This document shows, piece after piece, positions 44,001 through 53,242 of a DNA stretch of 64,000 nucleotides (position 1 is the first letter of the stretch; each line of letters starts with the position of its first letter). A program made the translations under genes and the position numbers. Source of the stretch: Modestobacter italicus (GTDB lineage Bacteria > Actinomycetota > Actinomycetes > Mycobacteriales > Geodermatophilaceae); the NCBI RefSeq assembly GCF_000306785.1, contig NC_017955.1, positions 2,356,001 to 2,420,000 of the forward strand, written 5' to 3'. The notes under the pieces were generated by a model that was given only the letters and a program-made list of their open reading frames with translations, was not told the origin of the DNA and made no database searches.

Positions 44001-46130
44001 TCAGCGCCGGGTCGCCGCCCCGGATCCGCTCGGGACCGGCGCGGCCTCCTCTGCCGGCACGCCGGGCTCGTCGGGACGCCGCGCGAGCGCGCTGGGCCAC
44101 CACATGTGCCGGCCGACGTCGAGGGTGAGGGCGGTGACCAGCACCGAGCGCACGACGACCGTGTCCAGCAGCACCCCCAGGGCGACGGCGATGCCCAGCT
44201 GGGTCAGGAACGTCAGCGGCAGCGTGCCGAGCACCGCGAAGGTCGCCGCGAGCACCAGACCGGCGGAGGTGATCACACCGCCGGTGGCCGCCAGGCCGAT
44301 CAGCGCGGCCCGCCGGGTGCCGTGGTCGACCGCCTCCTCCCGCACCCGGGTCATCAGGAAGATGTTGTAGTCGATGCCGAGGGCGACGAGGAACACGAAG
44401 ACGAACAGCGGGAACGAGCTGTCGGTGTCGGTGACCCCGATCGTCGCCTGGAAGACCAGCGCGCTCAGCCCCAGCGCCGCGCCGTAGGACAGCACCACCG
44501 TGGCGATCAGGATCACCGGGGCGACCACGGCCCGCAGCAGCAGGCCCAGCACCACCAGGACGACCAGCATGATCAGCGGGATGACCACCCGGTTGTCCCG
44601 CTGGGAGGCGTCCTGGACGTCGAGGTTCAGCGCGGTGTTCCCGCCGACGAGCGCCTGGCCGTCCCCGGCGTCGTCCAGGTTGGTCCGCAGCCGCTCGATG
44701 GTGGCGTAGGCGGCCGGGCTGTCGAACGGGTCGGCCAGCGCCGCCTCGACCAGCGCCTGGTCGCCGACGACCTGCGGCTGACCGGTCTGGGCGATGCCCT
44801 CGGTCGAGGCCACGGCAGCGGCCACCTCGTCCGCCGAGGCGGCGGAGGTCACCACGTTCACGGCGTTGCCCGCGACGGCCGGGAAGTGCTGGGCGGCCAC
44901 CGCGTCCCCCTCGATCGACTCCGGCGTGCCCCGGAAGCTCTCCGCCTGGGTCAGGCCGTTGGGGGAGAGCAGGAACACCCCCGCGCAGGCGGCCAGCAGC
45001 AGCCCGCTGGTGACGATCCACGTGCTCCGCGGCCGGGGCCGGATCCGGGCGCCGATGCGGGCCCAGATGCCGGTCGCGCTCGGCTCGGCACTGCCGAACG
45101 TCGGGCGCACCGGCCAGAACACCCAGCGACCGCAGATCACCAGCAGCGCCGGCAGCAGGGTCATCAGCACCACCAGGGTGACCGCGACGCCGATCGCGGC
45201 GACCGGCCCCAGCCCGGCGGTCGAGTTCATCTCCGCGAAGACCAGGCACAGCATGCCGAGCACGACGGTGCTGCCGCTGGCCAGCACCGCCGGTCCGGCC
45301 CGGTGCACGGCCTCGGTCATGGCCTCGTGCCGGTCGGTGTGCAGCCGCAGCTCCTCCCGGTAGCGGGCGACCAGGAGCAGCGCGTAGTCGGTGCCGGCCC
45401 CGACGACCAGCACCGTGAGGATGCTCGCGCTCTGCGCGTTGACCGTCAGGTCGGCGTAGCGGGCCAACAGGTAGATGACGGCCTGCGAGGTGAACAGGGC
45501 GATGACCGCCGAGAAGATCGGCAGCACCCAGAGCACCGGGCTGCGGTAGGTGAACAGCAGGATGACGATGACCACGCCGAGGGCGGCGAACAGCAGGGTG
45601 CCGTCGATGCCCGCGAAGGCCTCCGCGGAGTCGGCGGCGCTGCCGGCCGGACCTGTCACGTACGCGGACAGGCCGTCGGGGCCGTCCGACGCCTCGGCGC
45701 GGATCCCGTCGACGACCGGTGCGATCTGCTCCCAGCCGTCGGCGCCCACGTTGAGCGGCACGACCAGCTGCACGGCCTCGCCGTCCTCGGAGGGGACGGG
45801 GCCGACCACGGTGCCGTCGAGCTCCGGCAGCTCACCGAACGCCTGGACGTCCTCGGCGATGGCGGCGTCGTCGGCAGCGGTGAGGCCCCCGGTGCGCTCG
45901 TAGACCACGACCGCCGGGATCAGGTCGGGGTCGGCGCCGAGCTCGGTCTGCAGCTGCAGCGCCTGGGTCGACTCCGCGTCCGCCGGCAGCCACGCCGCGA
46001 TGTCGTTCTCCTGCTCGTCGGTGAGCCCGCCGGCCAGCGGGGCCGACAGCGCGGCCACCACCAGCCAGAACACCAGGATCACCCACTTCAGGCGGGGGTG
46101 GCTGACGCGTGAGGCGAACGATCTGCCCAT
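44001..46130 (-). CDS. MMPL/RND family transporter
   Basis: 709 aa with two repeats of one TM plus a periplasmic loop plus five TM. N-terminal RSFASRVSHPRLKWVILVFWLVVA, first-repeat LVVGAGTDYALLLVARYREEL and second-repeat LVALGIDYNIFLMTRVREE are the conserved Asp-Tyr proton-relay motifs of MMPL proteins. Exports lipids or hydrophobic compounds; shorter than mycobacterial MmpL3 and more like MmpL of streptomycetes. The promoter region has an 18-base palindrome between likely -35 and -10 elements. Confidence 0.92.
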   Translation of the reverse strand: MGRSFASRVSHPRLKWVILVFWLVVAALSAPLAGGLTDEQENDIAAWLPADAESTQALQLQTELGADPDLIPAVVVYERTGGLTAADDAAIAEDVQAFGELPELDGTVVGPVPSEDGEAVQLVVPLNVGADGWEQIAPVVDGIRAEASDGPDGLSAYVTGPAGSAADSAEAFAGIDGTLLFAALGVVIVILLFTYRSPVLWVLPIFSAVIALFTSQAVIYLLARYADLTVNAQSASILTVLVVGAGTDYALLLVARYREELRLHTDRHEAMTEAVHRAGPAVLASGSTVVLGMLCLVFAEMNSTAGLGPVAAIGVAVTLVVLMTLLPALLVICGRWVFWPVRPTFGSAEPSATGIWARIGARIRPRPRSTWIVTSGLLLAACAGVFLLSPNGLTQAESFRGTPESIEGDAVAAQHFPAVAGNAVNVVTSAASADEVAAAVASTEGIAQTGQPQVVGDQALVEAALADPFDSPAAYATIERLRTNLDDAGDGQALVGGNTALNLDVQDASQRDNRVVIPLIMLVVLVVLGLLLRAVVAPVILIATVVLSYGAALGLSALVFQATIGVTDTDSSFPLFVFVFLVALGIDYNIFLMTRVREEAVDHGTRRAALIGLAATGGVITSAGLVLAATFAVLGTLPLTFLTQLGIAVALGVLLDTVVVRSVLVTALTLDVGRHMWWPSALARRPDEPGVPAEEAAPVPSGSGAATRR

Positions 46131-46187
46131 GGTGGCCTCTCAGGAGTCCCAGGCCGGCGGACCCGGACGGCGGCGGGTGCGGCGGCG

Positions 46188-46212
46188 ACGCTAGCGAGAC
46201 CGGGCGGTCTCG
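46188..46212 (-). promoter_or_regulatory. Likely MMPL promoter with 18-bp palindromic operator
   Basis: On the minus strand a TAGCGT -10 (46193-46188) is preceded by the perfect palindrome CGAGACCGGGCGGTCTCG (46195-46212, arms of eight with a two-base centre). A TGACG-like -35 follows at 46212-46217. A repressor bound there would block the promoter. A further palindrome AGAGCGCTCT lies at 46238-46247. No regulator gene is adjacent. Confidence 0.45.
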
Positions 46213-46382
46213 TCACCGCCTTTACCGCCGGACCGGTAGAGCGCTCTCACGCGCCGCCGCGCGGGCCCGCTGCCCGTACACGGCCGGTGGCAGGACGTGA
46301 CGAAGGAGCAGAGCGCCTCCCGGCCGGGCCGTCCCTCGTCACGATCACGCATCGACGCTGGTCAGCGGCTCGGCGCTGGTCC

Positions 46383-46388
46383 TAGCGT
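46383..46388 (+). promoter_or_regulatory. -10 element TAGCGT for the DUF4349 gene
   Basis: TAGCGT ends seven bases before the inferred GTG start at 46396, as for other leaderless genes in this window. Confidence 0.4.
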
Positions 46389-46395
46389 GCCGCCT

Positions 46396-47283
46396 GTGAG
46401 GCGCTCCCGAGGGACAGCGGTCGCGGTGCTGGCCGTCGCGGTGCTGGCCGGCTGCTCCGGTCCGTCGGACTCCGGGTCGAGCGGCGCCGACAGCGGTGGT
46501 GTGGTCGCCACCGAGCCGGTGCCCGCGGCAGGTCCCGAGACGGGTCCGGCCGACCCCGTCGACGCCGATCCCGACCGGCAGGTGGTGACGACGGCGACCG
46601 CGTCGCTCACCGTCGACGACCCGGCCGACGGCGCCCAGCGGGTCAGCGAGCTGGTGCAGGCCGCCGGGGGCCGGGTCGACGAGCGCACCGAGCGCGCCGG
46701 GTCCGGGGACGCCGAGGACGACGGCGGCGGTGACCCGGCCGCGGACCTGGTGGTGCGGGTGCCGGCGGCAGCGCTGACCGGGCTCCTGGCGGACCTGGCG
46801 GACCTCGGCGACGTGGTGGACGTGTCGGTCTCCCGCTCCGACGTGACCGCGACCGCGGTCGACGTGGACGCGCGGATCTCGGCGCTGCGGACCTCGGTCG
46901 CACGTCTCCAGGCGCTGATGGACGGCGCGGCCACCACCGAGGCGCTGCTCGCGGCCGAGTCGGCCCTCGCCGAACGGCAGCAGGAGCTGGAGTCGCTGCA
47001 GTCCCAGCGGGCGCTGCTGGCCGATCAGGTGGAGCTGTCGACGCTCAGCGTGCACCTGCAGCCGTACGGGGTCGCGCCGGCCGGCGGGCCGGACGGCTTC
47101 CTGGACGGGCTGGCCACCGGGTGGCGGGCGCTGGTCGTGGCCCTCGGTGCGGTGGTCGTCGTCGTGGGCGTGGTGCTGCCGTGGCTGGTGCTCGCCGCCG
47201 TGCTGACCGCCGCGGTGCTGCTGCCCCTCGGCTGGGTGCGGCGGCGGGCCGCGGCGGTCACCCCGGCGCCCGCGCAGGACTGA
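46396..47283 (+). CDS. DUF4349 lipoprotein
   Basis: 295 aa. A signal peptide with lipobox LAGC (Cys about residue 18) anchors it outside the membrane. The DUF4349 domain follows: VVTTATASLTVDDPADGAQRVSELVQAAGGRVDERTE, a coiled-coil region (DARISALRTSVARLQALMDGA then LAERQQELESLQSQRALLADQVELSTLSVHLQP) and a C-terminal TM segment near 250-280. The family is common in actinobacteria and firmicutes and has no assigned activity. Leaderless start inferred from the -10 element. Its 3' end overlaps the convergent MFS gene by 26 bases. Confidence 0.85.
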   Translation: MRRSRGTAVAVLAVAVLAGCSGPSDSGSSGADSGGVVATEPVPAAGPETGPADPVDADPDRQVVTTATASLTVDDPADGAQRVSELVQAAGGRVDERTERAGSGDAEDDGGGDPAADLVVRVPAAALTGLLADLADLGDVVDVSVSRSDVTATAVDVDARISALRTSVARLQALMDGAATTEALLAAESALAERQQELESLQSQRALLADQVELSTLSVHLQPYGVAPAGGPDGFLDGLATGWRALVVALGAVVVVVGVVLPWLVLAAVLTAAVLLPLGWVRRRAAAVTPAPAQD

Positions 47284-48496
47284 GCGCAGGTCCCGGGGAA
47301 CGGCGTCGCCCGGCGAGGGCGAGAGCGGTCGTCGGGACCAGGGTGAGCGCCGCGACGGCGGTGCCGACGACCACGGGGCCGACCGCACCGAGGCCGGTGC
47401 CGAGGGTCGCCCCGGCGGTCCCGGAGCCGACCGCGGTGCCGAGGTTGTACGCCGACACCGACATCGCCACCCCCAGCGTGGGGGCGACGCCGGCCGAGCG
47501 GACGGCCAGCGCGGACAGCACCGGGTTGGCGCTGAGCCCGACCAGCCCGAGCAGTCCGACGAGCGCGACCGCGGGCACCGCGCGGCCCGACAGCAGGCAG
47601 AGGGCCAGCAGCACCAGCGTGGTCACCGCCGCCACGACGACGGTCGTCGCGTGCGGGTGCGCGTCACCCAGCCGCCCGCCGACGACGGTGCCGACCAGGG
47701 AGCCGGCACCGAAGCCGACCAGCACCAGCGGGACCAGGCCCGCGGCGATGCCGGCGCGGTCGGTGAGCAGCGGGGAGACGTAGGAGTAGACCGACAGCAC
47801 GCCGCCGGTGGTGGTGGCGCAGGCGGCCAGCACCAGCCAGAGCCGCCGGGACCGCACCGCGGCCAGCTCCGTCCGCAGCGGCACCGGCTGCTGGTCCTCC
47901 TGCTCGCGCCGGACGTGCCGGGCGATGAGCGGGATGGCGGCCAGCGCCAGCGCGGCCAGTGCCCAGAACGGACCGCGCCAGCCCGACAGCTGACCGGCGA
48001 AGGCGCCCAGCGGCACCCCGACGACGTTGGCGAGCATGCCGCCGGCGCCGACCAGGCCCAGCGCCCGGGAGCTGGCCGCCGGGCCGGCGGCGCGGGTCGC
48101 GACGACCGACGCCACCGCCCAGAAGGCCCCGGTGGCCCACGCCGTGACGAACCGGGCACCCAGCAGCAGCGGGAAGCTGGAGCCCAGCGCGACCACCACG
48201 TGGCCGGCCGCGAAGACCGCGAGGGCGGCCATCAGCGTCACCCGGCGCGGCACCCGCCGGGTCAGCAGCGCCATCGCCGGCGCGCCGACGATCATGCCGA
48301 CCGCGAACACCGTGATGAGCAGACCGGCCCGGCCGACGCCCACGCCGAGGTCGCCGGCGATCTCGGGCAGCAGACCGGCGACGACGAACTCGGTGGTCAG
48401 CATGAGGAACGTGCCGACCGCGAGCACGTAGACGACGAACGGGAGCCGCGCGGGCGCCACCGGCGCCGGCCGCGAGGTCAGCTGCCCCGCGGTCAC
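47258..48496 (-). CDS. MFS transporter, DHA1 (AraJ/chloramphenicol-exporter-like)
   Basis: 412 aa, 12 TM segments. [34 protein letters not shown] at the N-terminus, motif A as LLTRRVPRR, and motif C-like [17 protein letters not shown] are typical of DHA1 sugar/drug exporters. The GTG overlaps the alcohol dehydrogenase stop (GTGA), so it is translationally coupled to that gene; the pair may handle one substrate (reduce, then export), which is inference. Confidence 0.9.
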   Translation of the reverse strand: MTAGQLTSRPAPVAPARLPFVVYVLAVGTFLMLTTEFVVAGLLPEIAGDLGVGVGRAGLLITVFAVGMIVGAPAMALLTRRVPRRVTLMAALAVFAAGHVVVALGSSFPLLLGARFVTAWATGAFWAVASVVATRAAGPAASSRALGLVGAGGMLANVVGVPLGAFAGQLSGWRGPFWALAALALAAIPLIARHVRREQEDQQPVPLRTELAAVRSRRLWLVLAACATTTGGVLSVYSYVSPLLTDRAGIAAGLVPLVLVGFGAGSLVGTVVGGRLGDAHPHATTVVVAAVTTLVLLALCLLSGRAVPAVALVGLLGLVGLSANPVLSALAVRSAGVAPTLGVAMSVSAYNLGTAVGSGTAGATLGTGLGAVGPVVVGTAVAALTLVPTTALALAGRRRSPGPALSPARAPG

Positions 48497-49533
48497 CGCA
48501 GGGTCGCGGCGTCGATCACGAACCGGTAGCGGACGTCGGAGGCCAGCACCCGCTCGTAGGCCTCGTTGACCTGCTGGGCGGCGATCACCTCGACCTCGGC
48601 GCCCAGGCTGTGCTCGGCGCAGAAGTCGAGCATCTCCTGGGTCTCGGCGATGCCGCCGATCATCGAGCCGGCGTAGCTGCGGCGGCCACCGATCAGCGAC
48701 ATCACGTTGAGGCTCAGCGGCTCGGCCGGGGCGCCGACGTTGACCAGCGCGCCGTCCACGGCCAGCAGCGACAGGTACGCGTCGACGTCGATCGGTGCGC
48801 TGACGGTGTTCACGACCAGGTCGAACCGGCCGGCCAGCGCGGTGAACGTGTCCGGGTCGCTGGTGGCGAAGTAGGCGTCGGCTCCCAGCCGCAGGCCGTC
48901 CTCCTGCTTCTTCAGCGACTGCGACAGCACGGTGACCTCGGCGCCCATGGCGTGCGCCAGCTTCACGGCCATGTGCCCGAGCCCGCCGAGGCCGACGACG
49001 GCGACGCGCTTGCCCGGTCCGGCGCCCCAGCGGCGCAGCGGCGAATAGGTCGTGATGCCGGCGCACAGCAGCGGCGCGGCGGCGGCCGGCTCGATGCCCT
49101 CGGGCACCCGGAGGACGAAGCCGGCGTCGACCACCACGTGCGTGGAGTAGCCGCCCTGGGTCGTCGTCCCGTCCCGGTCGGTGCTCGCGTAGGTGCCGAC
49201 CATGCCGTTCAGGCAGTACTGCTCGTCGCCGTTGCGGCAGTTCGTGCAGTGCCCGCAGGAGTCGACCATGCAGCCGACCCCGACCCGGTCGCCCACCCGG
49301 TGGGTGGTCACGTCCGTACCGACCTCGGCGACGACGCCGACGATCTCGTGGCCGGGCACGACCGGGAAGGGCTGCGGGCCCCAGTCGCCGTTGACGGTGT
49401 GGATGTCGGAGTGGCAGATGCCGGCGAACTCGACCTCGATGAGGACGTCGGTCGGGCCGACGTCCCGGCGCTCGATGGTGGTGGGGGCCAGGGGCTGGCC
49501 GGCCGCGGGGGCGGCGTAGGCGTGGACGCGCAT
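48493..49533 (-). CDS. Zinc-dependent alcohol dehydrogenase (AdhC/CAD type)
   Basis: 346 aa medium-chain dehydrogenase. Catalytic zinc ligands in GICHSDIHT (Cys40) and GHE; the structural zinc set is the four Cys of [24 protein letters not shown]-binding motif [15 protein letters not shown]. Close in style to mycobacterial AdhC and cinnamyl-alcohol dehydrogenases, which reduce aldehydes with NADPH. Cotranscribed with an MFS transporter and divergent from an XRE regulator that probably controls both. Confidence 0.93.
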   Translation of the reverse strand: MRVHAYAAPAAGQPLAPTTIERRDVGPTDVLIEVEFAGICHSDIHTVNGDWGPQPFPVVPGHEIVGVVAEVGTDVTTHRVGDRVGVGCMVDSCGHCTNCRNGDEQYCLNGMVGTYASTDRDGTTTQGGYSTHVVVDAGFVLRVPEGIEPAAAAPLLCAGITTYSPLRRWGAGPGKRVAVVGLGGLGHMAVKLAHAMGAEVTVLSQSLKKQEDGLRLGADAYFATSDPDTFTALAGRFDLVVNTVSAPIDVDAYLSLLAVDGALVNVGAPAEPLSLNVMSLIGGRRSYAGSMIGGIAETQEMLDFCAEHSLGAEVEVIAAQQVNEAYERVLASDVRYRFVIDAATLR

Positions 49534-49655
49534 GGGGGAGTGCTCCTCGCTCGGTGTGGGGGTGGGTCAGACGGCCGGGCCGCTGACCACCCGAGACAAC
49601 CCCGGCCGACGCGAGCGCGGGAGGTCGCGTCTGTGGGGGGTAGAAGCTCGACCTC

Positions 49656-49681
49656 CCTCCGCGGAGGTGCCGCCGTACGTT
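49656..49681. promoter_or_regulatory. Palindrome CCTCCGCGGAGG and -10 element of the XRE gene
   Basis: A 12-base perfect palindrome (49656-49667) lies in the 155-base divergent region, directly before a TACGTT -10 element (49676-49681) whose spacing to the GTG at 49689 implies a leaderless mRNA. Likely operator for the divergent pair. Confidence 0.4.
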
Positions 49682-49688
49682 CGGAGGC

Positions 49689-50576
49689 GTGGACAACCGC
49701 TCCGACATCCGTGACTTCCTCGCCACCCGGCGTGCCCGGATCACCCCGGAGCAGGCCGGTCTGCTGCCCGGCGGGGGGCGGCGGCGGGTCCCCGGGCTGC
49801 GCCGCGAGGAGGTCGCCGTCCTCGCCGGCGTGAGCACCGACTGGTACACGCGGCTGGAGAAGGGGCACATCGGCGGCGTCTCCGAGGACGTCCTGCAGGC
49901 CGTCGCCCGGGCGCTGCAGCTGGACGACGCCGAGCGGACCTACCTGTTCGACCTGGCCCGCGCCGCGGCCACGAGGCCCTCCCGCACGCCGCAGCGGCGT
50001 GGCAGGGCCGGCCTCCCGCCGCGCGTGCAGTGGATGCTGGACTCGATGACCGGGTCCGCCGCGTTCGTCGCCAACGGCCGGCTGGACATCGTCGCGGCCA
50101 ACAGCCTGGGCCGGGCGCTGCACTCACCGATGTTCGACGGCCCCCGGCGCCCGGCCAACTTCGCCCGGTTCCAGTTCCTCGACCCGCGGGCGCGCGACTA
50201 CTACCCCGACTGGGAGGGCGCGGCGAAGATCACCGTCGCGCTGCTCCGCACCGAGGCCGGCCGGCGCCCGCACGACACGCAGCTGCGCGAGCTCGTCGGC
50301 GAGCTGTCGACGGTCAGCGAGGAGTTCCGCACCCGCTGGGCCGCGCACGACGTCCGGATCCACCACGCGGGCGTCAAGCAGTTCCACCACCCCGTGGTCG
50401 GGTCGCTGGGGCTGACCTACTGCACCCTCGCCCTGCCCACCGAGGGCCAGGCCGACCTGCGGCTGACCATCTACACCGCCGAACCCGGGTCGCCGTCGGC
50501 GGACGCGCTCGCGCTGCTGGCCAGCTGGGCGGCGACCGCCCCCGAGGTGACGGCCACCGCCACCGAGCACCTCTGA
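49689..50576 (+). CDS. XRE family regulator with MmyB-like C-terminal domain
   Basis: 295 aa. N-terminal HTH (GLRREEVAVLAGVSTDWYTRLEKGHIGGVSEDVLQAVARAL) and a C-terminal MmyB-like (PAS-like) ligand domain starting PRVQWMLDSMTGSAAFVANGRLDIVAANSLGRALHSPM. This family is typical of actinobacteria and is usually divergent from a short-chain or alcohol dehydrogenase it represses, exactly as here. The ligand is unknown, probably a fatty-acid-like molecule by family. Confidence 0.92.
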   Translation: MDNRSDIRDFLATRRARITPEQAGLLPGGGRRRVPGLRREEVAVLAGVSTDWYTRLEKGHIGGVSEDVLQAVARALQLDDAERTYLFDLARAAATRPSRTPQRRGRAGLPPRVQWMLDSMTGSAAFVANGRLDIVAANSLGRALHSPMFDGPRRPANFARFQFLDPRARDYYPDWEGAAKITVALLRTEAGRRPHDTQLRELVGELSTVSEEFRTRWAAHDVRIHHAGVKQFHHPVVGSLGLTYCTLALPTEGQADLRLTIYTAEPGSPSADALALLASWAATAPEVTATATEHL

Positions 50577-50580
50577 CCGC

Positions 50581-50655
50581 TCACCCCGCGTGGGCCGGCA
50601 GCGTGACGGCGACGTGGAGCCCGCCGCCGGGGCGCGCGGTGACGGCGAGGGAGCT
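50581..50655 (-). pseudogene. Possible remnant of a sensor histidine kinase C-terminus
   Basis: About 23 codons before a stop read SLAVTARPGGGLHVAVTLP, which resembles the last strand of a histidine kinase ATPase domain (VTARPxPGGGLxVTVTLP). Nothing kinase-like precedes it. The rest of the 50577-50907 gap holds no convincing gene, only a copy of a 19-base repeated motif. Confidence 0.3.
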
Positions 50656-50767
50656 GCGCGCGGGTGCCGAGGACGGCGGCTGCCCGCCGGCGTACCGCGA
50701 CCCCACCGAGGACCCGCGGACGCACCGGTGACCTCGCCGTCGGCGGCTGCTCACCGTCCGCAGTCGC

Positions 50768-50786
50768 CTCGTCGGACAACGCACCG
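50768..50786 (+). repeat. Copy 2 of a 19-bp dispersed motif
   Basis: CTCGTCGGACAACGCACCG, identical to the copy at 28025-28043 except for one base. It lies about 120 bases before the lipoprotein gene at 50908. Confidence 0.4.
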
Positions 50787-50907
50787 GCTCGCTGGGCACG
50801 GCCGGCGGGCCGCCCACGACGCGCACGGCGAGCCCCGGCGGCGGTGGGACCCTCGGGTCGGGGCGGAGCCCGGTCCGCCCGGTCCGGAGAGAGCGCGGTG
50901 GTCGCCG

Positions 50908-51498
50908 ATGTCCACGTCGCGGTACCGCGCGGCCGCCGTGCTGGCCTGCCTGCTGCTGACCGGGTGCGCCGGCACGGCGCAGACGGCGGGGACGCCCACC
51001 CCGGCGGTCGCCGAGCCCGACTGGCTGGACCGGACCTACCTGGTGACCTGCGACGGCATCGTCCCCGACGGCTTCCGCGCGGCCGTGGTCGACGGGGTCG
51101 CCCGGGTCCCCGCCGACGCCAGCCGGCCCCCGCACTACGACCACTACGACGTCCGGGTCACCGCCACCGCCGACGGCGACGTGGACGGCGACGGTGCCCC
51201 CGACGCCGTCGTCCTGCTCGACTGCTCGCCGCAGCCGTCCAACGGCATCGTGCAGGAGGTCCAGGTCTTCTCCGCGAGCGGCCGCCCGCTGGGCACCCTC
51301 CCCAGCCCGCGCACCATGCCGGAGAACGTGCTGCTGCCACCGGTGTACGACCGGGCGGGGCTGTCGGTCGCCGACGGCGAGATCGTCGCGGCGATGACGG
51401 CGTACGGGCCGGGCGACAACCACGCCAGCGGCCCCTCGGTGCCCCTCACCGTGCGCTGGCGCCTCGACGGCGACGAGTTCGTGCGCACCGGGAGCTGA
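50908..51498 (+). CDS. Putative lipoprotein
   Basis: 196 aa. Signal peptide with lipobox LTGC (Cys about residue 20). The mature part contains DGDVDGDGAPDAVVLLDCSPQPSNG, an Asp-rich calcium-binding-like loop as in VCBS/FG-GAP repeat proteins, and a later HASGPSVPLTVRWRLDGDEF segment. Probably an envelope protein of unknown function. The ATG at 50908 has a GAG-rich but weak ribosome site. Confidence 0.75.
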   Translation: MSTSRYRAAAVLACLLLTGCAGTAQTAGTPTPAVAEPDWLDRTYLVTCDGIVPDGFRAAVVDGVARVPADASRPPHYDHYDVRVTATADGDVDGDGAPDAVVLLDCSPQPSNGIVQEVQVFSASGRPLGTLPSPRTMPENVLLPPVYDRAGLSVADGEIVAAMTAYGPGDNHASGPSVPLTVRWRLDGDEFVRTGS

Positions 51499-51504
51499 TG
51501 GGGC

Positions 51505-53190
51505 TCAGTGCGGACCCGGCGCCCCGTCGGGGTCGGGCCGCGAGGGGTCGGCGTGCCGCTGCTCGTCGTGGGTGAGGTAGTCGCTGACCACCGCCTCGGC
51601 GGCCGAGGAGGGGGCGGAGGAGCCGGTGACCGCCGCGAGGAAGTCGGGCCCGCTGAGGGTGGCGAGCGCGGTGTCCTCGACGGCGCGCACGGTGGCCGTC
51701 CGGGGGACCGACCGGAGCAGGGCGATCTCCCCGAAGGCCTCGCCGGGGCCCATCCGGCGGATCTCCCGGGCGTCGTCGAGGACGGCGACGCGACCGGACT
51801 CGATGACGTAGAACGCGTCACCGGGGTCGCCCTTGGCGAACACGTCGGTCAGCGCCGGCACGTCCCGCCTGCCCAGTCGCTGCGCCAGGCTCTCGATGGC
51901 CGGGACGGGCAGCAGGCGGAACATGCCGACCCGGCGCAGCAGCACGATCCGGTCCTTGCGCACCCCGATGTCGGCGTCGATCGCCCGGAGCCCCGCCCAC
52001 CGCGCCAGCACCGCCACCGGCAGGATGCCGCCGGTGACGACCAGCGTCCAGGTGGCGCCCAGCGTGGAGAGGACGAACGGGACCGCCAGCGAGCCCAGCG
52101 CCACCGTCAGGGAGAACACCGCCTCGGTCAGGGCCAGCACGCGGGCCAGGGTCCGGTCGGGGACGAGCCGCTGCAGCAGGGTGAAACCGGTGACGTCGAC
52201 CAGTGCGTTGGCCGCGCCGATGACCACGAACGCGCCGACCGCCACGGGGCTGCCGGTGAGCAGCCCGACCAGGACGACCGGGGCGCCCCACAGCGCGACC
52301 CCGGCACCGAACAGCGTGCCCAGCCGAGCGCTCCCGGCGGCGCCGATCGACGCCATCGCCGCCGCGAACCCGCCGACCCCGAACGCCGCCCACAGGATGC
52401 CGACGCCGGGGCGCCCCAGGTCGGTGACCTCCACGGCCACCACCACCGCCAGCACGGTGAGCGCGCCGCGGACCAGGCACTGGGCGCCGCCCAGCACGAT
52501 CACCTCCAGCGCCCGGGGCCGCCGGCGGAGCTCGCGCACGCCCTCGACCACGTCGGCGACCACGCCGAGCCGGCCGGTCGGCCCGTCGCCCGCGGCCGGG
52601 CGGGGCGACTCGTACCGCAGCCCGGCGGCCAGCACGCCGGCGGCACCGGCGAGCAGCGCCACCGCGGCGAACGCGACGGCGGGGTCGTAGGCGGCGAGCA
52701 GGACGGCCGCGGCGAGCGGGCCGACCAGCGCGGCCGCCCCGTCGAGGATCGCCCGGACGGCGTTCACCCCGGTGAGCTCGTCGGGGGTGGTGCACAGCGT
52801 CGGGAAGAGGGCGGCGAGGACCGGCCGGTAGGCGGCATGGCAGACCGTCGAGAGGGTCAGCAGCGTGTACACCGCGGCGGGCTGGTCGGCGGCGACCGCC
52901 GCCCCCGCCGCGGTGACCGCGCGGAGCGCGCACGCGACCACGAGCAGGAGCCGGCGCGAGACCCGGTCGGCCAGCGCGCCGAGCCAGGGCAGCGCGACCG
53001 TCGCCGGCAGCACCCGGAGGAACCCGACGAGGCCCACGCCGGCCGCGCCGTCCTGGTCGAAGGCGTAGACCGTGACCGCGGAGAGGAACAGGAACTCGCC
53101 GGTCCAGGCCGACAGCGACGACAGCTGGGCGAGCCGGAGGTTGCGGTTGCCGGTGACCGACGCCCACGCCTCGCGGTAGGAGCCGCCCAC
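51505..53190 (-). CDS. MFS transporter fused to a C-terminal cyclic-nucleotide-binding domain
   Basis: 561 aa. Residues 1-400 give 10-12 TM segments of an MFS_3-like permease (LGALADRVSRRLLLVVACALRAVTAAG, then LVGPLAAAVLLAA). After a linker, about 420-530 form a cNMP domain: LAQRLGRRDVPALTDVFAKGDPGDAFYVIESGRVAVL then the phosphate-binding cassette FGEIALLRSVPRTATVRA with its conserved Arg. So transport is probably gated by cAMP or cGMP. GTG start seven bases after a TAGCGT -10 element at 53203-53198, hence leaderless. Next to a cyclase-like DUF2652 gene on the same strand. Confidence 0.85.
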   Translation of the reverse strand: MGGSYREAWASVTGNRNLRLAQLSSLSAWTGEFLFLSAVTVYAFDQDGAAGVGLVGFLRVLPATVALPWLGALADRVSRRLLLVVACALRAVTAAGAAVAADQPAAVYTLLTLSTVCHAAYRPVLAALFPTLCTTPDELTGVNAVRAILDGAAALVGPLAAAVLLAAYDPAVAFAAVALLAGAAGVLAAGLRYESPRPAAGDGPTGRLGVVADVVEGVRELRRRPRALEVIVLGGAQCLVRGALTVLAVVVAVEVTDLGRPGVGILWAAFGVGGFAAAMASIGAAGSARLGTLFGAGVALWGAPVVLVGLLTGSPVAVGAFVVIGAANALVDVTGFTLLQRLVPDRTLARVLALTEAVFSLTVALGSLAVPFVLSTLGATWTLVVTGGILPVAVLARWAGLRAIDADIGVRKDRIVLLRRVGMFRLLPVPAIESLAQRLGRRDVPALTDVFAKGDPGDAFYVIESGRVAVLDDAREIRRMGPGEAFGEIALLRSVPRTATVRAVEDTALATLSGPDFLAAVTGSSAPSSAAEAVVSDYLTHDEQRHADPSRPDPDGAPGPH

Positions 53191-53197
53191 GGCGCGC

Positions 53198-53203
53198 ACG
53201 CTA
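53198..53203 (-). promoter_or_regulatory. -10 element TAGCGT of the MFS-cNMP gene
   Basis: TAGCGT on the minus strand, about seven bases before the GTG at 53190. It gives this gene its own promoter, separate from the DUF2652 gene upstream. Confidence 0.45.
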
Positions 53204-53242
53204 ACAGCGGGAACGCGTGGCCGAGGTCCCGTCGGGCACGGC

